Assembly: GCA_963665595.2 (NCBI GenBank)
Contig: CAXXJK010000004.1
Coordinates: forward strand, 186,001 to 250,000
DNA: 64,000 nt
Reading direction: 5' to 3'
Source: G963665595 sp963665595
GTDB taxonomy: Bacteria > Actinomycetota > Coriobacteriia > Coriobacteriales > CADBOM01
Of the stretch, positions 1-9,556 are shown piece after piece. A program made the translations under genes and the position numbers. The notes under the pieces are model-generated. The model was not told the DNA's origin. It saw nothing but the letters and a program-made list of their open reading frames with translations, and did not search any database. The stretch's first letter is position 1; each line of letters opens with the position of its first letter.

Positions 1-1336
1 AGGCATTCAGGGAAAAATAGTCCCCTTCAACTATTGAGCACAGCAGCTGGCGGAGGGCTTCATCGACATTGAGGAATTCCAAATCGCCTTTGTTGACGAT
101 ACGATCTGTAAGAGCAAGATCGAGAATTCCATCGGTACCGTCAAAACTGACCTGCGTAAAGCCAAGAGTACTCGGTATCTGCCCACTTTTACCGTAGAGA
201 ATACCTTTGACCGCAAGTTTGGTTGATTCAACGTCGGGCTGATCAAAGGGGTTTTCTTGCATAAGAAGACCGCAGAGAGCAACCGCATACTCCCATATAA
301 TAAAGTGCTCGACAATGTCCAGAGCACTGTTAACTTCAAGATTGAGATGAGGAATGCTCTCGTCAATACAACTGACCGCTTGGCTGAATCCCTCGTCGTT
401 ACCAACGGCATAGGTGATAACACTACGATCCGTATAAGGCAGTGACAAAATACCCGCATCAACTTCGACATTAGGAAGGATGCCCTTACCGTTTTTCCCC
501 AGAGATTCCGCTACCAACTGCTCGAGCCAAAGGCCAAACACCTGACCGGAAGGCGGCATCACAAGAGAGAACTTGTCGCGCCCATCGCAGTAGTTACCAT
601 AAAGAAACGCCGCAAGACGTACTGCAGGATTATCTTGGTCGTCAGAAGAACATCTGCTCTCAGCTTCTCGTGCAAGTGCCATAACAGATTTAAGATCAAT
701 TCCCACCAAGGCCATGGGCAGTAGCGCAAAAACAGATAACGCCGAGTAACGCCCGCCAACATCGACGGAGCCCGGCAGGATATCTCTAAAATGTTTGGTT
801 TGAGCATCTTGCTCGAGCAATGACCCCGGATCTGTGATAGCAACGAATTGAGAGCCTGCGCGCTGTTCTCCAACGTGAGCGCATACATATTGCCAGACTA
901 TTCGAAAGAGCAACGCAGGTTCAAGAGTCGAACCTGACTTGCTTGATACGATATAGAGCGTGTGCGCTGGGTCAGAACTTCCCAAAATATGATTGACATA
1001 AACCGGTGAAAGAGAGTCCATCGTACGGAAGGGCACTTCGACACCGTCAAGAGCGTTAAGCTTTGTGATAGTCATTGACGCCTGGGTTGAACCACCCTGG
1101 CCGATAAGGACCACCGCTTCCAAACCATCGGCACGTATCTGATCCGCCAACATGGTAATGCGTTCAATGGGAACCGGAGGCTGAGAAGCCAAAGTTGACC
1201 AACCCATGAAACGAGCCGTGAACTCTGCCATACCGGGTGCAAAGTCATAGAGAGTACCATCTTTTGCGGCAATGCGAGATGGCGCTTTGATGTCGATCAG
1301 ACGCTGCATGATTTCTTTGTTCTGCAGAGGAATCAT
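1..1336 (-). CDS. pgi: Glucose-6-phosphate isomerase, 3' end beyond window
   Basis: Interconverts glucose-6-phosphate and fructose-6-phosphate in the cytoplasm. Reading back from ATG at 1336 gives 445 uninterrupted codons until the window edge, so the C-terminus is missing only because the window ends. Family signatures seen are GQGGSTQAS (sugar-phosphate binding), SSKSGSTLEP, an ITDPGS strand and VGGRYSALS. The N-terminus is short and resembles the isomerase half of the bifunctional transaldolase/isomerase proteins of anaerobes, but no transaldolase part precedes it here. An AAAGGAGG Shine-Dalgarno lies just upstream of the ATG. The gene lies downstream of rplQ in the same direction, separated by a terminator, so it is probably transcribed on its own. 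Confidence 0.9.
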   Translation of the reverse strand, partial: MIPLQNKEIMQRLIDIKAPSRIAAKDGTLYDFAPGMAEFTARFMGWSTLASQPPVPIERITMLADQIRADGLEAVVLIGQGGSTQASMTITKLNALDGVEVPFRTMDSLSPVYVNHILGSSDPAHTLYIVSSKSGSTLEPALLFRIVWQYVCAHVGEQRAGSQFVAITDPGSLLEQDAQTKHFRDILPGSVDVGGRYSALSVFALLPMALVGIDLKSVMALAREAESRCSSDDQDNPAVRLAAFLYGNYCDGRDKFSLVMPPSGQVFGLWLEQLVAESLGKNGKGILPNVEVDAGILSLPYTDRSVITYAVGNDEGFSQAVSCIDESIPHLNLEVNSALDIVEHFIIWEYAVALCGLLMQENPFDQPDVESTKLAVKGILYGKSGQIPSTLGFTQVSFDGTDGILDLALTDRIVNKGDLEFLNVDEALRQLLCSIVEGDYFSLNA

Positions 1337-1408
1337 GTCCCCTCCTTTAAAAAATCGAGCCGACGAACGGACCTTCTCATCATGTCCGATAATGAAAACC
1401 AGTATATA

Positions 1409-1439
1409 AGGAAAGCGGGGTACTATTTAGCTACCCCGC
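1409..1439 (-). terminator. Rho-independent terminator after rplQ
   Basis: An 8-bp perfect stem (GCGGGGTA / TACCCCGC, 1415-1439) is followed on the minus strand by TTTCCTT. It lies 28 bases past the rplQ stop codon and ends the alpha ribosomal operon before pgi. Confidence 0.8.
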
Positions 1440-1466
1440 CTTTTCCTTTCAAATTAAACCACTCGC

Positions 1467-2051
1467 TTATTCAGCGGCTGCTTTGGGCTTTCCTTCAGCA
1501 GTCTCTGCCGAATCAGCGGCTTCTGTAACTTCGGAAGCTTCACTATTTTCAGCAGAATTTTCCTCGGGAGCAGTTTCTTCAACAGCAGCGGCTGCAGGAG
1601 TAACTTCCTCGGCTTCGTCTGTGGTCTTTTTGACCGTAGCCTTCTTGGCAGTTTTCTTAGCCGGAGCGCTGGCTTCTTTGGCCGAAACAACCGGTTCAGT
1701 TACTAACTCAATGATGACCATGGGGGCATTGTCGCCTTTGCGATTGCCAAGCTTGTAGATACGAGTATAACCGCCCTGGCGATCAGACCACATACCTTGA
1801 GCAACCTTCTCAAATATCTCACGTACGATTTCTTTATCACCCAAGAGAGCAATAGCCAGACGACGAGAGTGAACATCGCCTCTCTTTGCCCATGTAATGA
1901 CCTTGTCAACTTCCGGGCGAATCTCTTTGGCGCGAGCATCAATCGTCTTGATACGGTCGTTTGCAAGAAGAGCACAGACAAGACTCTTCTTCATCGCTCT
2001 CGTATGGCTCGCGTCGGTACCGAGTTTACGGCCCTTTTTACGATGTCTCAT
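1467..2051 (-). CDS. rplQ: 50S ribosomal protein L17 with acidic C-terminal tail
   Basis: Large-subunit protein at the exit-tunnel side. Residues 1-120 are typical L17 (MRHRKKGRKLG start, LLGDKEIV, GGYTRIYKLGNRKGD). The remaining roughly 70 residues form a low-complexity Lys/Ala then Glu/Ala-rich tail, so the protein is 194 residues instead of the usual 115-130. Such tails are known on actinobacterial L17. It is the last gene of the alpha operon, 33 bases after rpoA, and is followed by a terminator. Confidence 0.96.
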   Translation of the reverse strand: MRHRKKGRKLGTDASHTRAMKKSLVCALLANDRIKTIDARAKEIRPEVDKVITWAKRGDVHSRRLAIALLGDKEIVREIFEKVAQGMWSDRQGGYTRIYKLGNRKGDNAPMVIIELVTEPVVSAKEASAPAKKTAKKATVKKTTDEAEEVTPAAAAVEETAPEENSAENSEASEVTEAADSAETAEGKPKAAAE

Positions 2052-2084
2052 AATTTAATCTCCTAATACACTCAGCACAAGCCA

Positions 2085-3026
2085 TTAAGGCTTGAGGCCG
2101 AGACCCATCTCCTGAAGCTTATCTTTGACCTCTTCGATGGATTTAGCACCAAAGTTGCGAATGTTAAGCAGGTCGTTTTCGGAGAAATCGACCAATTGAC
2201 GTACAGAGTGGATTCCCGCACGCTTAAGGCAGTTGTAAGAACGAACAGAAAGATCAAGATCCTCGACCTGTTTCTCAAGCTCGGAATTTTTGCTTGGTCC
2301 TTCCGGCGCAAAGATACTGACAGTTTCGTCAGGATCTTTATCCTCAGACAGCGCGAGAAATGCGTCCATATGCTGCGTGACAATTGTCGCCGCCCGATAG
2401 ACAGCCTCGGTAGGATCAATAGAACCATCAGTTTCGACTTCAAGAACAAGACGATCAAAGTCGGTCCGTTGGCCACGACGCGTGTCGGAAATGTCCATCG
2501 CGCAGTGACGGACCGGACTAAATAACGAGTCCACATGAATGATGCCAATGGGATCGTTCTCTCGCTTGTTATGCTCAGACGATACATAGCCACGACCAAC
2601 GCCTAAGCGTAAAGACATTTCAAGCGATCCGCCTTCGGCGACATGAGCAATCACATGATCAGGATTAACCAAGGAAAACTCAGCCGGCACCTGAACATCT
2701 GCACCGGTAACAATACAAGGTCCGATGGCTGAAACCGTAGCAACCGCCTCTTCGCCCGTCTCCATCTGAGAGAAGACAAGCCCTTTTACGTTGAGAACGA
2801 TATCCGTTACATCTTCGACAACGCCGTCCACTGCCGCAAACTCATGATGAGCGCCTTCAATCTGAATCGCAGTTACCGCTGCGCCCGTAAGAGATGAAAG
2901 CAGCACTCGACGCATACTGTTACCAAGAGTAGAACCATAACCGCGCTCAAGCGGTTCCACGATATAGCGGGCGAGATTCTCATTCACGCTCTCCACAGTG
3001 ACTTGCGGCCGCATGAATTCTGTCAT
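2085..3026 (-). CDS. rpoA: DNA-directed RNA polymerase alpha subunit
   Basis: Scaffold for RNA polymerase assembly and contact point for activators and UP elements. The 313-residue protein has the N-terminal dimerisation domain (EPLERGYGSTLGNSMRRVLLSSL) and the C-terminal helix-hairpin-helix domain (SVRSYNCLKRAGI, NLRNFG-type segment NIRNFGAKSIEEVKDKL), joined by a linker rich in acidic residues. Length is normal for the family. It sits between rpsD and rplQ as in most bacteria. Confidence 0.98.
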   Translation of the reverse strand: MTEFMRPQVTVESVNENLARYIVEPLERGYGSTLGNSMRRVLLSSLTGAAVTAIQIEGAHHEFAAVDGVVEDVTDIVLNVKGLVFSQMETGEEAVATVSAIGPCIVTGADVQVPAEFSLVNPDHVIAHVAEGGSLEMSLRLGVGRGYVSSEHNKRENDPIGIIHVDSLFSPVRHCAMDISDTRRGQRTDFDRLVLEVETDGSIDPTEAVYRAATIVTQHMDAFLALSEDKDPDETVSIFAPEGPSKNSELEKQVEDLDLSVRSYNCLKRAGIHSVRQLVDFSENDLLNIRNFGAKSIEEVKDKLQEMGLGLKP

Positions 3027-3052
3027 ATAGCCTCCTTTAAGCTACGTCGCTA

Positions 3053-3679
3053 TTACTTAGAATAGAGTTCGACGATGAGCTGCTCGCGAATCTCAAGATC
3101 GATCTGATCACGATTGGGCAACGCGAGTATACTACCCTGAAGTTTCTCTACGTCGACCTCAAGCCAACCAGGAACTTCAGTACGCTCAGAAGAAATGAGC
3201 GCCGACTTAATAACAAGCAGATCTTTTGCCTTTGGAGCAACGGCAACTAAATCGCCCGGACGAACACGAAACGACGGAATCGTCACGAGACGACCATTGA
3301 CGGTGATGTGATTATGTCTGACCTGCTGACGAGCCTCATCACGCGACTTTGAAAATCCTAGTCGGTATACGACATTGTCAAGACGACTTTCAAGAATACG
3401 GAGAAGATTCTCACCGGTTATTCCAGCCTGACGATTCGCCACGTCATAATAACCGCGGAATTGCTTTTCCTGAAGACCATAGACGCGCTTGGTCTTCTGT
3501 TTTTCGCGCAACTGAATCCGATACTCAGAATCCTTTACGCGTTTATGCCCGGCTTCGCCAGGAGCATAGGGGTGGCGTTCCATAGCACATTTGCCAGAAT
3601 AGCAACGATCACCCTTGAGAAATAGTTTATTACCTTCTCGGCGGCACAGTCGACAGTCCGCCCCGGTATAACGAGCCAT
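3053..3679 (-). CDS. rpsD: 30S ribosomal protein S4, zinc-binding type
   Basis: Primary 16S rRNA-binding protein that nucleates the small-subunit body. The start is taken as ATG 3679 (MARYTGADCRLC), giving 208 residues; the frame extends 32 codons further but only this ATG has a GAGAGG-type Shine-Dalgarno and the family start. Cysteines 9, 12, 26 and 31 make the C-X2-C-X13-C-X4-C zinc knuckle of the metal-binding (C+) form. The S4 RNA-binding domain (LESRLDNVVYRLGFSKSRDEARQ) follows. It is 19 bases after rpsK. Confidence 0.97.
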   Translation of the reverse strand: MARYTGADCRLCRREGNKLFLKGDRCYSGKCAMERHPYAPGEAGHKRVKDSEYRIQLREKQKTKRVYGLQEKQFRGYYDVANRQAGITGENLLRILESRLDNVVYRLGFSKSRDEARQQVRHNHITVNGRLVTIPSFRVRPGDLVAVAPKAKDLLVIKSALISSERTEVPGWLEVDVEKLQGSILALPNRDQIDLEIREQLIVELYSK

Positions 3680-3698
3680 AACCTCATACCTCTCTTTG

Positions 3699-4094
3699 TT
3701 ATACGCGACGACGTTTGCGCGGACGGCAACCGTTGTGCGGAATGGGCGTGCAATCCTGAATGCTGGCGATCTCAAGACCCGCAGCCTGCAGAGAACGAAT
3801 AGCAGTCTCGCGGCCTGAGCCAGGGCCTTTTACAAACACAGAAACCTTACGGAGACCATGTTCCATGGCAGTTTTTGCGGCAGCTTCAGCGGCCATCTGC
3901 GCAGCAAACGGAGTGGACTTACGAGAGCCTTTGAATCCGACGCATCCTGCAGATTGCCAAGAAATAACATTACCAGATGGATCGGTTATGCTCACAATAG
4001 TATTGTTGAACGTTGATTTGATATGAGCCTGACCGACTGCGATGTTCTTACGCTCGGAGCGCTTGATGCGCGTGCGGACGTTCTTTTTAGCCAT
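3699..4094 (-). CDS. rpsK: 30S ribosomal protein S11
   Basis: Platform protein of the small subunit, lining the E-site. The 131-residue sequence has the family blocks STFNNTIVSITDPSGNV, GFKGSRKSTPFAAQ and the basic C-terminal PHNGCRPRKRRRV. Length is normal. It lies 13 bases after rpsM in the alpha operon. Confidence 0.98.
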   Translation of the reverse strand: MAKKNVRTRIKRSERKNIAVGQAHIKSTFNNTIVSITDPSGNVISWQSAGCVGFKGSRKSTPFAAQMAAEAAAKTAMEHGLRKVSVFVKGPGSGRETAIRSLQAAGLEIASIQDCTPIPHNGCRPRKRRRV

Positions 4095-4107
4095 TGTCTA
4101 TCTACCT

Positions 4108-4476
4108 CTATTTCTTCTTGCCGCCGATTTGCTTGCGGGGTCCTTTGCGAGTACGCGCATTCGTGTGAGTGCGCTGACCGCGGACGGGCAAACCTCGGCG
4201 ATGACGAAGACCGCGATAGCAGCCGATCTCCATGAGACGTTTGATATCTTGATTGACATCACGGCGAAGATCGCCCTCGACCTTGTAGTTGGTATCAATG
4301 TAGTCACGAAGCTTGATCGTTTCCTCTTCGGTCAGATCACGTACTCGTGTATCAGGATCGATCCCTGTGGCCGCAAGCACCTTCCTAGAGGTGGTGAAGC
4401 CTATGCCATAAATATACGTTAAACCTGCTTCGACGCGCTTATCGCGCGGAAGGTCAACACCTAGAATACGGGCCAA
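4108..4476 (-). CDS. rpsM: 30S ribosomal protein S13
   Basis: Head protein of the small subunit that makes the inter-subunit bridge with L5. The 122-residue protein starts MARILGVDLPRDKR and ends with the basic tail GQRTHTNARTRKGPRK typical of S13. It is 14 bases after rpmJ. Confidence 0.98.
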   Translation of the reverse strand: MARILGVDLPRDKRVEAGLTYIYGIGFTTSRKVLAATGIDPDTRVRDLTEEETIKLRDYIDTNYKVEGDLRRDVNQDIKRLMEIGCYRGLRHRRGLPVRGQRTHTNARTRKGPRKQIGGKKK

Positions 4477-4490
4477 TGCGAACTCCTCCC

Positions 4491-4604
4491 TTAGCCCTGA
4501 CGCTGCTTATGACGCGGGTTTTCGCAAATAACGAGAACTCGCCCATGGCGTCGGATAATTTTGCATTTGTCACACATCTTTTTAACAGAAGGGCGTACCT
4601 TCAT
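4491..4604 (-). CDS. rpmJ: 50S ribosomal protein L36
   Basis: A 37-codon gene with the zinc-ribbon L36 sequence: MKVRPSVKKMCDKCK, then C27 and H32 complete the C11, C14, C27, H32 metal site. The cysteine-containing form is the zinc-dependent version. A weak GAAGGGA lies upstream. The 239 bases between it and infA have no other recognisable gene; whether they carry a separate promoter could not be decided by eye. Confidence 0.96.
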   Translation of the reverse strand: MKVRPSVKKMCDKCKIIRRHGRVLVICENPRHKQRQG

Positions 4605-4843
4605 CTTAATCATTCCCTTCGAAACCGGCTATCCACCAGAAATGACGTGAGCGGAGTTTACATCGGTTTGATCCATAACCAACCCGATACATCTCCTTAT
4701 TTCTCTGGCGAAGAGTCATCATGTTGTATATCTACACGCCGCAGCCGCAGGCGGTTCTTTTTGTCACTATATGATGGTGGGCCCTAGAACAACTCGCTCA
4801 CCATCCGACTTCCCCTGTGATTCGTAACGTTAGCTTGGCAGAA

Positions 4844-5062
4844 CTACTTGAAACGGTAGGTAATGCGACCACGCGTCAAATCATAGGGTGAAAGCTCAAT
4901 CGTGACCCTATCCCCAGGAAGAATACGAATGTAGTGCATACGCATCTTACCGGATATATGGGCCAATACGACATGACCGTTCTCGAGCTCCACACGGAAC
5001 ATTGCATTGGGTAACGGCTCAATAACCGTACCTTCTAGTTCGATCGCATCTTCTTTAGCCAC
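4844..5062 (-). CDS. infA: Translation initiation factor IF-1
   Basis: Binds the A site of the 30S subunit during initiation. The S1-like OB fold is complete (EDAIELEGTVIEPLPNAMF through GRITYRFK). Two starts are possible: TTG at 5083 (79 residues, preceded by an in-frame TAA 9 bases upstream) and GTG at 5062, which gives exactly the canonical 72-residue length and the family beginning (M)AKEDAIE. GTG 5062 is preferred, although neither start has a strong Shine-Dalgarno; TTG 5083 would add seven residues. First gene of the alpha operon. Confidence 0.9.
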   Translation of the reverse strand: MAKEDAIELEGTVIEPLPNAMFRVELENGHVVLAHISGKMRMHYIRILPGDRVTIELSPYDLTRGRITYRFK

Positions 5063-5106
5063 AAAGGGTACTTTCTTTGCCAATTGACATTAAACGACAG
5101 CTGAAT

Positions 5107-5136
5107 ATAATAGCGCATCTATAAGGGAAAATGCAA
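5107..5136 (-). promoter_or_regulatory. Probable promoter of the infA-rplQ operon
   Basis: On the minus strand, TTGCAT (5136-5131), an 18-base spacer and TATTAT (5112-5107). The -10 matches 5 of 6 and the -35 only 3 of 6. It would place the transcript start near 5100, just upstream of infA. Confidence 0.5.
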
Positions 5137-5263
5137 CATTTTATGCATGGTGTCTTTATGGAGATTGACAATCAGCATACTCCATAAGAGCAACACGAGC
5201 AACATGTATCTTCTGTAACACCCTCGTCGCACTAAGTATGATCCTTGTTATTCGCTCTGATGC

Positions 5264-8233
5264 TCAGGAATGCCTCATTTTCTTTTTCAACACGTATCTA
5301 CGATACTCACCTATGATAATTCCGCAAGCGAAGACCGCAAGCCCTATCCCAGATATCGTAGCGCCCCTCTTAAGACCAGGGGTCATATACACCAACCGTA
5401 TCTCGTGATAACCCGGCTGCAGATCAATGGCCATGAATGCGGTATTGGCTTTCAATATGTCTGCTTCTTGTCCATCCACATACGCCGTCCAACCAATAGA
5501 ATACGGGATACTCAGATACAGCAGTTTTTCTTGATCAAGCGTTATAGTACCGGTTACCTCGTTAGTGCCTATCGCAACATCATCGAGCGTGTCTACCTTA
5601 AGTGCATCAATACGAGCATCAAATGTGCTCATGGGCTGGCATACAACGCTTAAATTGTTGAACGAATACACTCCTCTAACGCTAAACGTTATCGTAACGC
5701 TCGATTGTGCGCTCATGGAGTAGCCAAGATTCAGCAACCAGTCAGTCTTTCCTCCATACATGCTGTTAGTTGTTGTAAAATTGCTGATGCTTCGATATCC
5801 GCTGCCTTTGTCAGATTGAGCATAGATAGTGTAATAGGTTATTTTGTACTGCTCTATGTCTTGAGTGAAAAGTACGAACTTCCCGTACCCGTCCAAACTG
5901 TCGTAGGCATCTTGAGTAAGCCACTGGCTTGGATACAGACTGTGATAATCCAAATTATTGAAGTAGAGATAGGTTTCGCTGTCAGACAAGCCTTCAAAGG
6001 TAAGCGTCATGGTAGCGTTATTGTTAACTGTGATGATCTTGCCGTTTTTTATGGTCAGGCCAGATGTTGCCGTAATGGTGTAGGGCATTGCCTGATTTGT
6101 CAGCTCGAGAGAGGTTTCTGGCAGATCCGTCGTGGCAGCGCTTTCGTCATCAAGCACTACACCCTCCATCAGAGCTTCCTGCCTATCGGCAGGGCTGAGC
6201 GCGTCATAGGTCCCTCGCGATATGATCGACGAATACGTATATCCGAGAGGCAGCGTGTTCTCCCCCTCATATACCACGTATGACCCTCCGTTCACATCTC
6301 CCTCTGCGACGATGTTATTCTTGTCATCATAGTTATAAGCAGGCGTTACTTTGCCATCTTGAGGAAGCAGGTAGTACTTCACACTATTCAATGTCTCAAG
6401 TATGCTCCGGCCATTCAGCCCATGGTAGGAATGATTGAGCTCTGTGCCAGCAAGCCCCAACTCGGTGTGATATTGATCGACACTCCCGTTGTATATGCTG
6501 TTGTAAAAATCAATGCTGTTAAGACCAAGCACCAGCGAGTCGTTACGTGGACGCTTGTAAGAACCCCCTCCAGCAAGTGTATTGGCGGGATCGCTGTCGT
6601 AGCGCCACAGAGAGCCATCGTCAACGGAATTAACCAGGTGTTGAGGAGAGTTGTCTACGAGGCTGCTATACATGTTGCCCAATGGGCATGAATTATAAAC
6701 AAACCCGTTCTTCTCCATATTGAAGAAATAGAACCCATTGCATAGAATCCACAGGCAACAACAACAGATAATCATAAGGCGCCGAACCGATGGAGAGACA
6801 TTGATACATACCACCAAAATGATAGTGATCAACAATATCACCGCAGCAACAATGTAGCGCTCTGACCAAACAGGCGGAAAGGCGACTCCTAGTATCATCA
6901 CGATAACGCCGAGCACGACAAGTCGCCACTTAGTCCGTCGCTCCATATGAATGAAGTGAGGAATCATCTTGACGATGACGTAGCTCACGCAAAACGCATA
7001 GGCAAATACCCAACGATTGTTGACATAGTTAAACCCGTTAAAAATCTTGCCACATATAGGAGTAAGAAGAACAATAGTAAGAATTGCAAAGGCAATTTTA
7101 AGCCCTCGATATTTCTTTTTTTGTAGATAGAGTACCGCACACGCAAGGGCCGCAACGCTGCCATACCCAATAAAGCAGTCATTACCGACCACATAGTAAC
7201 CGAGAAATCCTCCGACTATGTTTTGGTAGTACAGCAGCGTGTAGACAGTGTCCGCCGACACCTTACTGTCCAAAAACCGTTCCATATTGAAAAGCGCTGT
7301 AACCGAAGGTATGAGCATAACTGCTGCGATGATGATGCCAAGCATGACAAAACAAAAAAACCGTCCAAACCAACCGAGGAACACGCGAGGAGTAACTCGT
7401 TCTTCAATCTGGAATACACGAATAACGCAATAGCCTATCAGTAGGAGGCAGATCATATATGAAAAATAGTACGAGGAGAGAAATATGAAAGCGATAGACA
7501 TGATGAGCAGATACGGACGTTTCTTTTGCAATACCCTTTCCGCCGCAAGAAGAACTAGAGGAAACATGATGGGTGCAAGCAAACTCCCCGGCCACATAAG
7601 ACCGAACAACAGCGTCGCAGAAAAGGTATAGCAGAGAGCACCACAGAGTGTAGCGAAGCGACCAGAACCTCGATAGAGTGCATAGAGCGAGAATGTAACG
7701 CCCGTCAGAAATAGACGAAATAGGACAAGCCCCTGAAACACATATTGAGAAGCGTCCCCCACCGCAAAGACAGAAAAGAGATTTATCGGATCATTATAGG
7801 TACCCATCTGAAGTGTGGTGATGACATCCGAGCCATAACCGAGATTCCATTCCCAAAGAGTAGCCTGTAGCCCGTGACCTGAAAATAAACTACTAAATAC
7901 GTCTCGTAGCCACTGTCCTTCGTAGATGAAAAAGGGATAATACTGCTCGAGCCCATCATTGTTCCAAAGAATAGATCTCCCATAGAGAAAGAAGTTCAAG
8001 GCGATTATCGTACCTAGTATAAGAAATATCGCACAATGGGCAAGCCAGTAGTCTCTGAGATAACGGCCCTTCTTATGAGATTCCCACGCCTGAAGCTTTT
8101 CCTCGCAACCGCTTAACCAACCACTGAACCCCGAAGCGCCGCGCCTCTTACGACGGCGCTTCCTCTCATGAGGTTCTTCCCCTTCAGTTGTATCACTTGC
8201 CATCTTTTCAGTCTCAGCAGCGACGACGCCCAC
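5264..8233 (-). CDS. YfhO-family multi-span membrane protein
   Basis: A polytopic protein of about 989 residues of the YfhO family (GT-C fold). Characterised members glycosylate cell-envelope polymers such as lipoteichoic acid, using lipid-linked sugar outside the membrane. The N-terminus is a basic cytoplasmic segment (HERKRRRKRR), then roughly 12 membrane spans, with the motif WNNDGLEQYYPFF in the first outer loop, as in YfhO proteins. A large extracytoplasmic region follows, and a final span precedes the basic C-terminus. GTG at 8233 is preferred because AAGGTGG lies 9 bases ahead; GTG 8263 and ATG 8203 are alternatives. It lies downstream of galE but has its own promoter. Donor and acceptor cannot be told from sequence. 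Confidence 0.85.
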   Translation of the reverse strand: MGVVAAETEKMASDTTEGEEPHERKRRRKRRGASGFSGWLSGCEEKLQAWESHKKGRYLRDYWLAHCAIFLILGTIIALNFFLYGRSILWNNDGLEQYYPFFIYEGQWLRDVFSSLFSGHGLQATLWEWNLGYGSDVITTLQMGTYNDPINLFSVFAVGDASQYVFQGLVLFRLFLTGVTFSLYALYRGSGRFATLCGALCYTFSATLLFGLMWPGSLLAPIMFPLVLLAAERVLQKKRPYLLIMSIAFIFLSSYYFSYMICLLLIGYCVIRVFQIEERVTPRVFLGWFGRFFCFVMLGIIIAAVMLIPSVTALFNMERFLDSKVSADTVYTLLYYQNIVGGFLGYYVVGNDCFIGYGSVAALACAVLYLQKKKYRGLKIAFAILTIVLLTPICGKIFNGFNYVNNRWVFAYAFCVSYVIVKMIPHFIHMERRTKWRLVVLGVIVMILGVAFPPVWSERYIVAAVILLITIILVVCINVSPSVRRLMIICCCCLWILCNGFYFFNMEKNGFVYNSCPLGNMYSSLVDNSPQHLVNSVDDGSLWRYDSDPANTLAGGGSYKRPRNDSLVLGLNSIDFYNSIYNGSVDQYHTELGLAGTELNHSYHGLNGRSILETLNSVKYYLLPQDGKVTPAYNYDDKNNIVAEGDVNGGSYVVYEGENTLPLGYTYSSIISRGTYDALSPADRQEALMEGVVLDDESAATTDLPETSLELTNQAMPYTITATSGLTIKNGKIITVNNNATMTLTFEGLSDSETYLYFNNLDYHSLYPSQWLTQDAYDSLDGYGKFVLFTQDIEQYKITYYTIYAQSDKGSGYRSISNFTTTNSMYGGKTDWLLNLGYSMSAQSSVTITFSVRGVYSFNNLSVVCQPMSTFDARIDALKVDTLDDVAIGTNEVTGTITLDQEKLLYLSIPYSIGWTAYVDGQEADILKANTAFMAIDLQPGYHEIRLVYMTPGLKRGATISGIGLAVFACGIIIGEYRRYVLKKKMRHS

Positions 8234-8376
8234 AGTCGTTTCCCACCTTATCGTAAAACCCACTCAAGACCAGCAGCAACCTTATTATGATAACAGCGTA
8301 ACCGTATGATTATTTATTCTACAGAATAGCGAACAGCGCGATTAATCCTAACATATGTTTTAAATGATGCGTGGAT

Positions 8377-8405
8377 ATAATATGGAATAAAGACGTTCTT
8401 TGCAA
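8377..8405 (-). promoter_or_regulatory. Promoter upstream of the YfhO gene
   Basis: Minus-strand TTGCAA (8405-8400), a 17-base spacer and TATTAT (8382-8377), in the 190-base gap between galE and the YfhO gene. It indicates the membrane protein can be transcribed independently of galE. Confidence 0.6.
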
Positions 8406-8424
8406 CCGATGCCAGATAACGCGT

Positions 8425-9456
8425 CTATTTTCCGTATCCGTAAGGATTCATAGATTGCCAACGCCACGAGTCTGCGCACATATCCTCGATATCGTAGTGA
8501 GCTTCCCAGTTCAATTCACTTTGAGCCTTTTCGGGGCTTGCCCAACAGGCAGCGATATCCCCCGCGCGGCGTGGCATGATCTGGTAGGGAATTTTTTGAC
8601 CAGTGGATTCTTCAAAGGCCGCCACCATCTGAAGAACGCTGTATCCATGACCAGTGCCGAGATTGAATACCTGTGTACCATTTCGGCCTTGCATATATTC
8701 AACCGCCTTGACATGGCCGACCGCAAGATCGACCACGTGAATATAGTCTCGCACGCCGGTACCGTCAATCGTATCGTAGTCAGAGCCAAAGATACCCAGT
8801 TGAGCAAGCTTACCGGAAGCCACTTGAGTAATATAGGGCATGAGATTATTGGGGATACCGTTCGGGTCTTCGCCCATCAAACCTGACTTATGGGCGCCGA
8901 CGGGGTTGAAATAGCGTAGGAGTACAACGTTCCATTCAGGATCAGCCGCTGCGATGTCTGAAAGAATATACTCGAGCATGCTCTTAGTCTGGCCGTAGGG
9001 GTTGGTTGGCACACCCTTGGGACATTCTTCCGTAATGGGCACGAAAGCAGGATCCCCATAGACGGTTGCGGAAGACGAGAAAATTATATGTTTACACCCG
9101 TGATTTCGCATAGCATCAAGAAGAGTCAGTGTACCTGCCACATTATTATGATAGTATTCCCACGGTTTTTCGCATGACTCTCCCACCGCTTTCAGCCCAG
9201 CAAAATGAATAACGCAGCTAATAGAAGGCTCTTGATTAAAAACCTTCTCCAAGGCATCTCGATCCAATATGTCTGCATGATAGAATCGAGGGCGCTGCCC
9301 GGTGATCTGAGCGATACGATTCAGCGACTCCTCTTTTGAGTTTGAAAGATTGTCAAGCACCGCCACATCATAGCCACGTTCAATAAGCTCGACACAGGTA
9401 TGGCTGCCTATGAATCCCGTGCCACCGGTAACGAGAATAGTTTGTGCATCAGTCAT
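8425..9456 (-). CDS. galE: UDP-glucose 4-epimerase
   Basis: Interconverts UDP-glucose and UDP-galactose with bound NAD, supplying the substrate of the mutase Glf encoded 2 kb away. The 343-residue protein has the Rossmann motif TGGTGFIGS near the N-terminus, SSSATVYG around the catalytic Ser/Thr, and the catalytic Y-x-x-x-K in NPYGQTK. An AAAGG Shine-Dalgarno precedes ATG 9456. Length is typical. The neighbourhood of glf, polysaccharide exporter and glycosyltransferase suggests a role in envelope glycan synthesis more than in galactose catabolism. Confidence 0.96.
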   Translation of the reverse strand: MTDAQTILVTGGTGFIGSHTCVELIERGYDVAVLDNLSNSKEESLNRIAQITGQRPRFYHADILDRDALEKVFNQEPSISCVIHFAGLKAVGESCEKPWEYYHNNVAGTLTLLDAMRNHGCKHIIFSSSATVYGDPAFVPITEECPKGVPTNPYGQTKSMLEYILSDIAAADPEWNVVLLRYFNPVGAHKSGLMGEDPNGIPNNLMPYITQVASGKLAQLGIFGSDYDTIDGTGVRDYIHVVDLAVGHVKAVEYMQGRNGTQVFNLGTGHGYSVLQMVAAFEESTGQKIPYQIMPRRAGDIAACWASPEKAQSELNWEAHYDIEDMCADSWRWQSMNPYGYGK

Positions 9457-9556
9457 GAGAAACCTTTCACTTCTATAATCTGTCCGTCATTGCATCACTC
9501 AGTATTATAAGTCAGCCCACTCATATCGACGAAATGTCATAGAGGCTACAGGGTTT

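Noticed and set aside
4042..4422. A 126-codon plus-strand frame opposite rpsM
   Set aside because: It is fully opposite conserved ribosomal protein genes and is a shadow frame.
5215..5221. A lone GTAACAC half-site near infA as another NikR site
   Set aside because: No partner half-site at the required spacing.
5705..6283. A 192-codon plus-strand frame inside the YfhO gene
   Set aside because: No family resemblance; complementary to a conserved membrane protein gene on the other strand.
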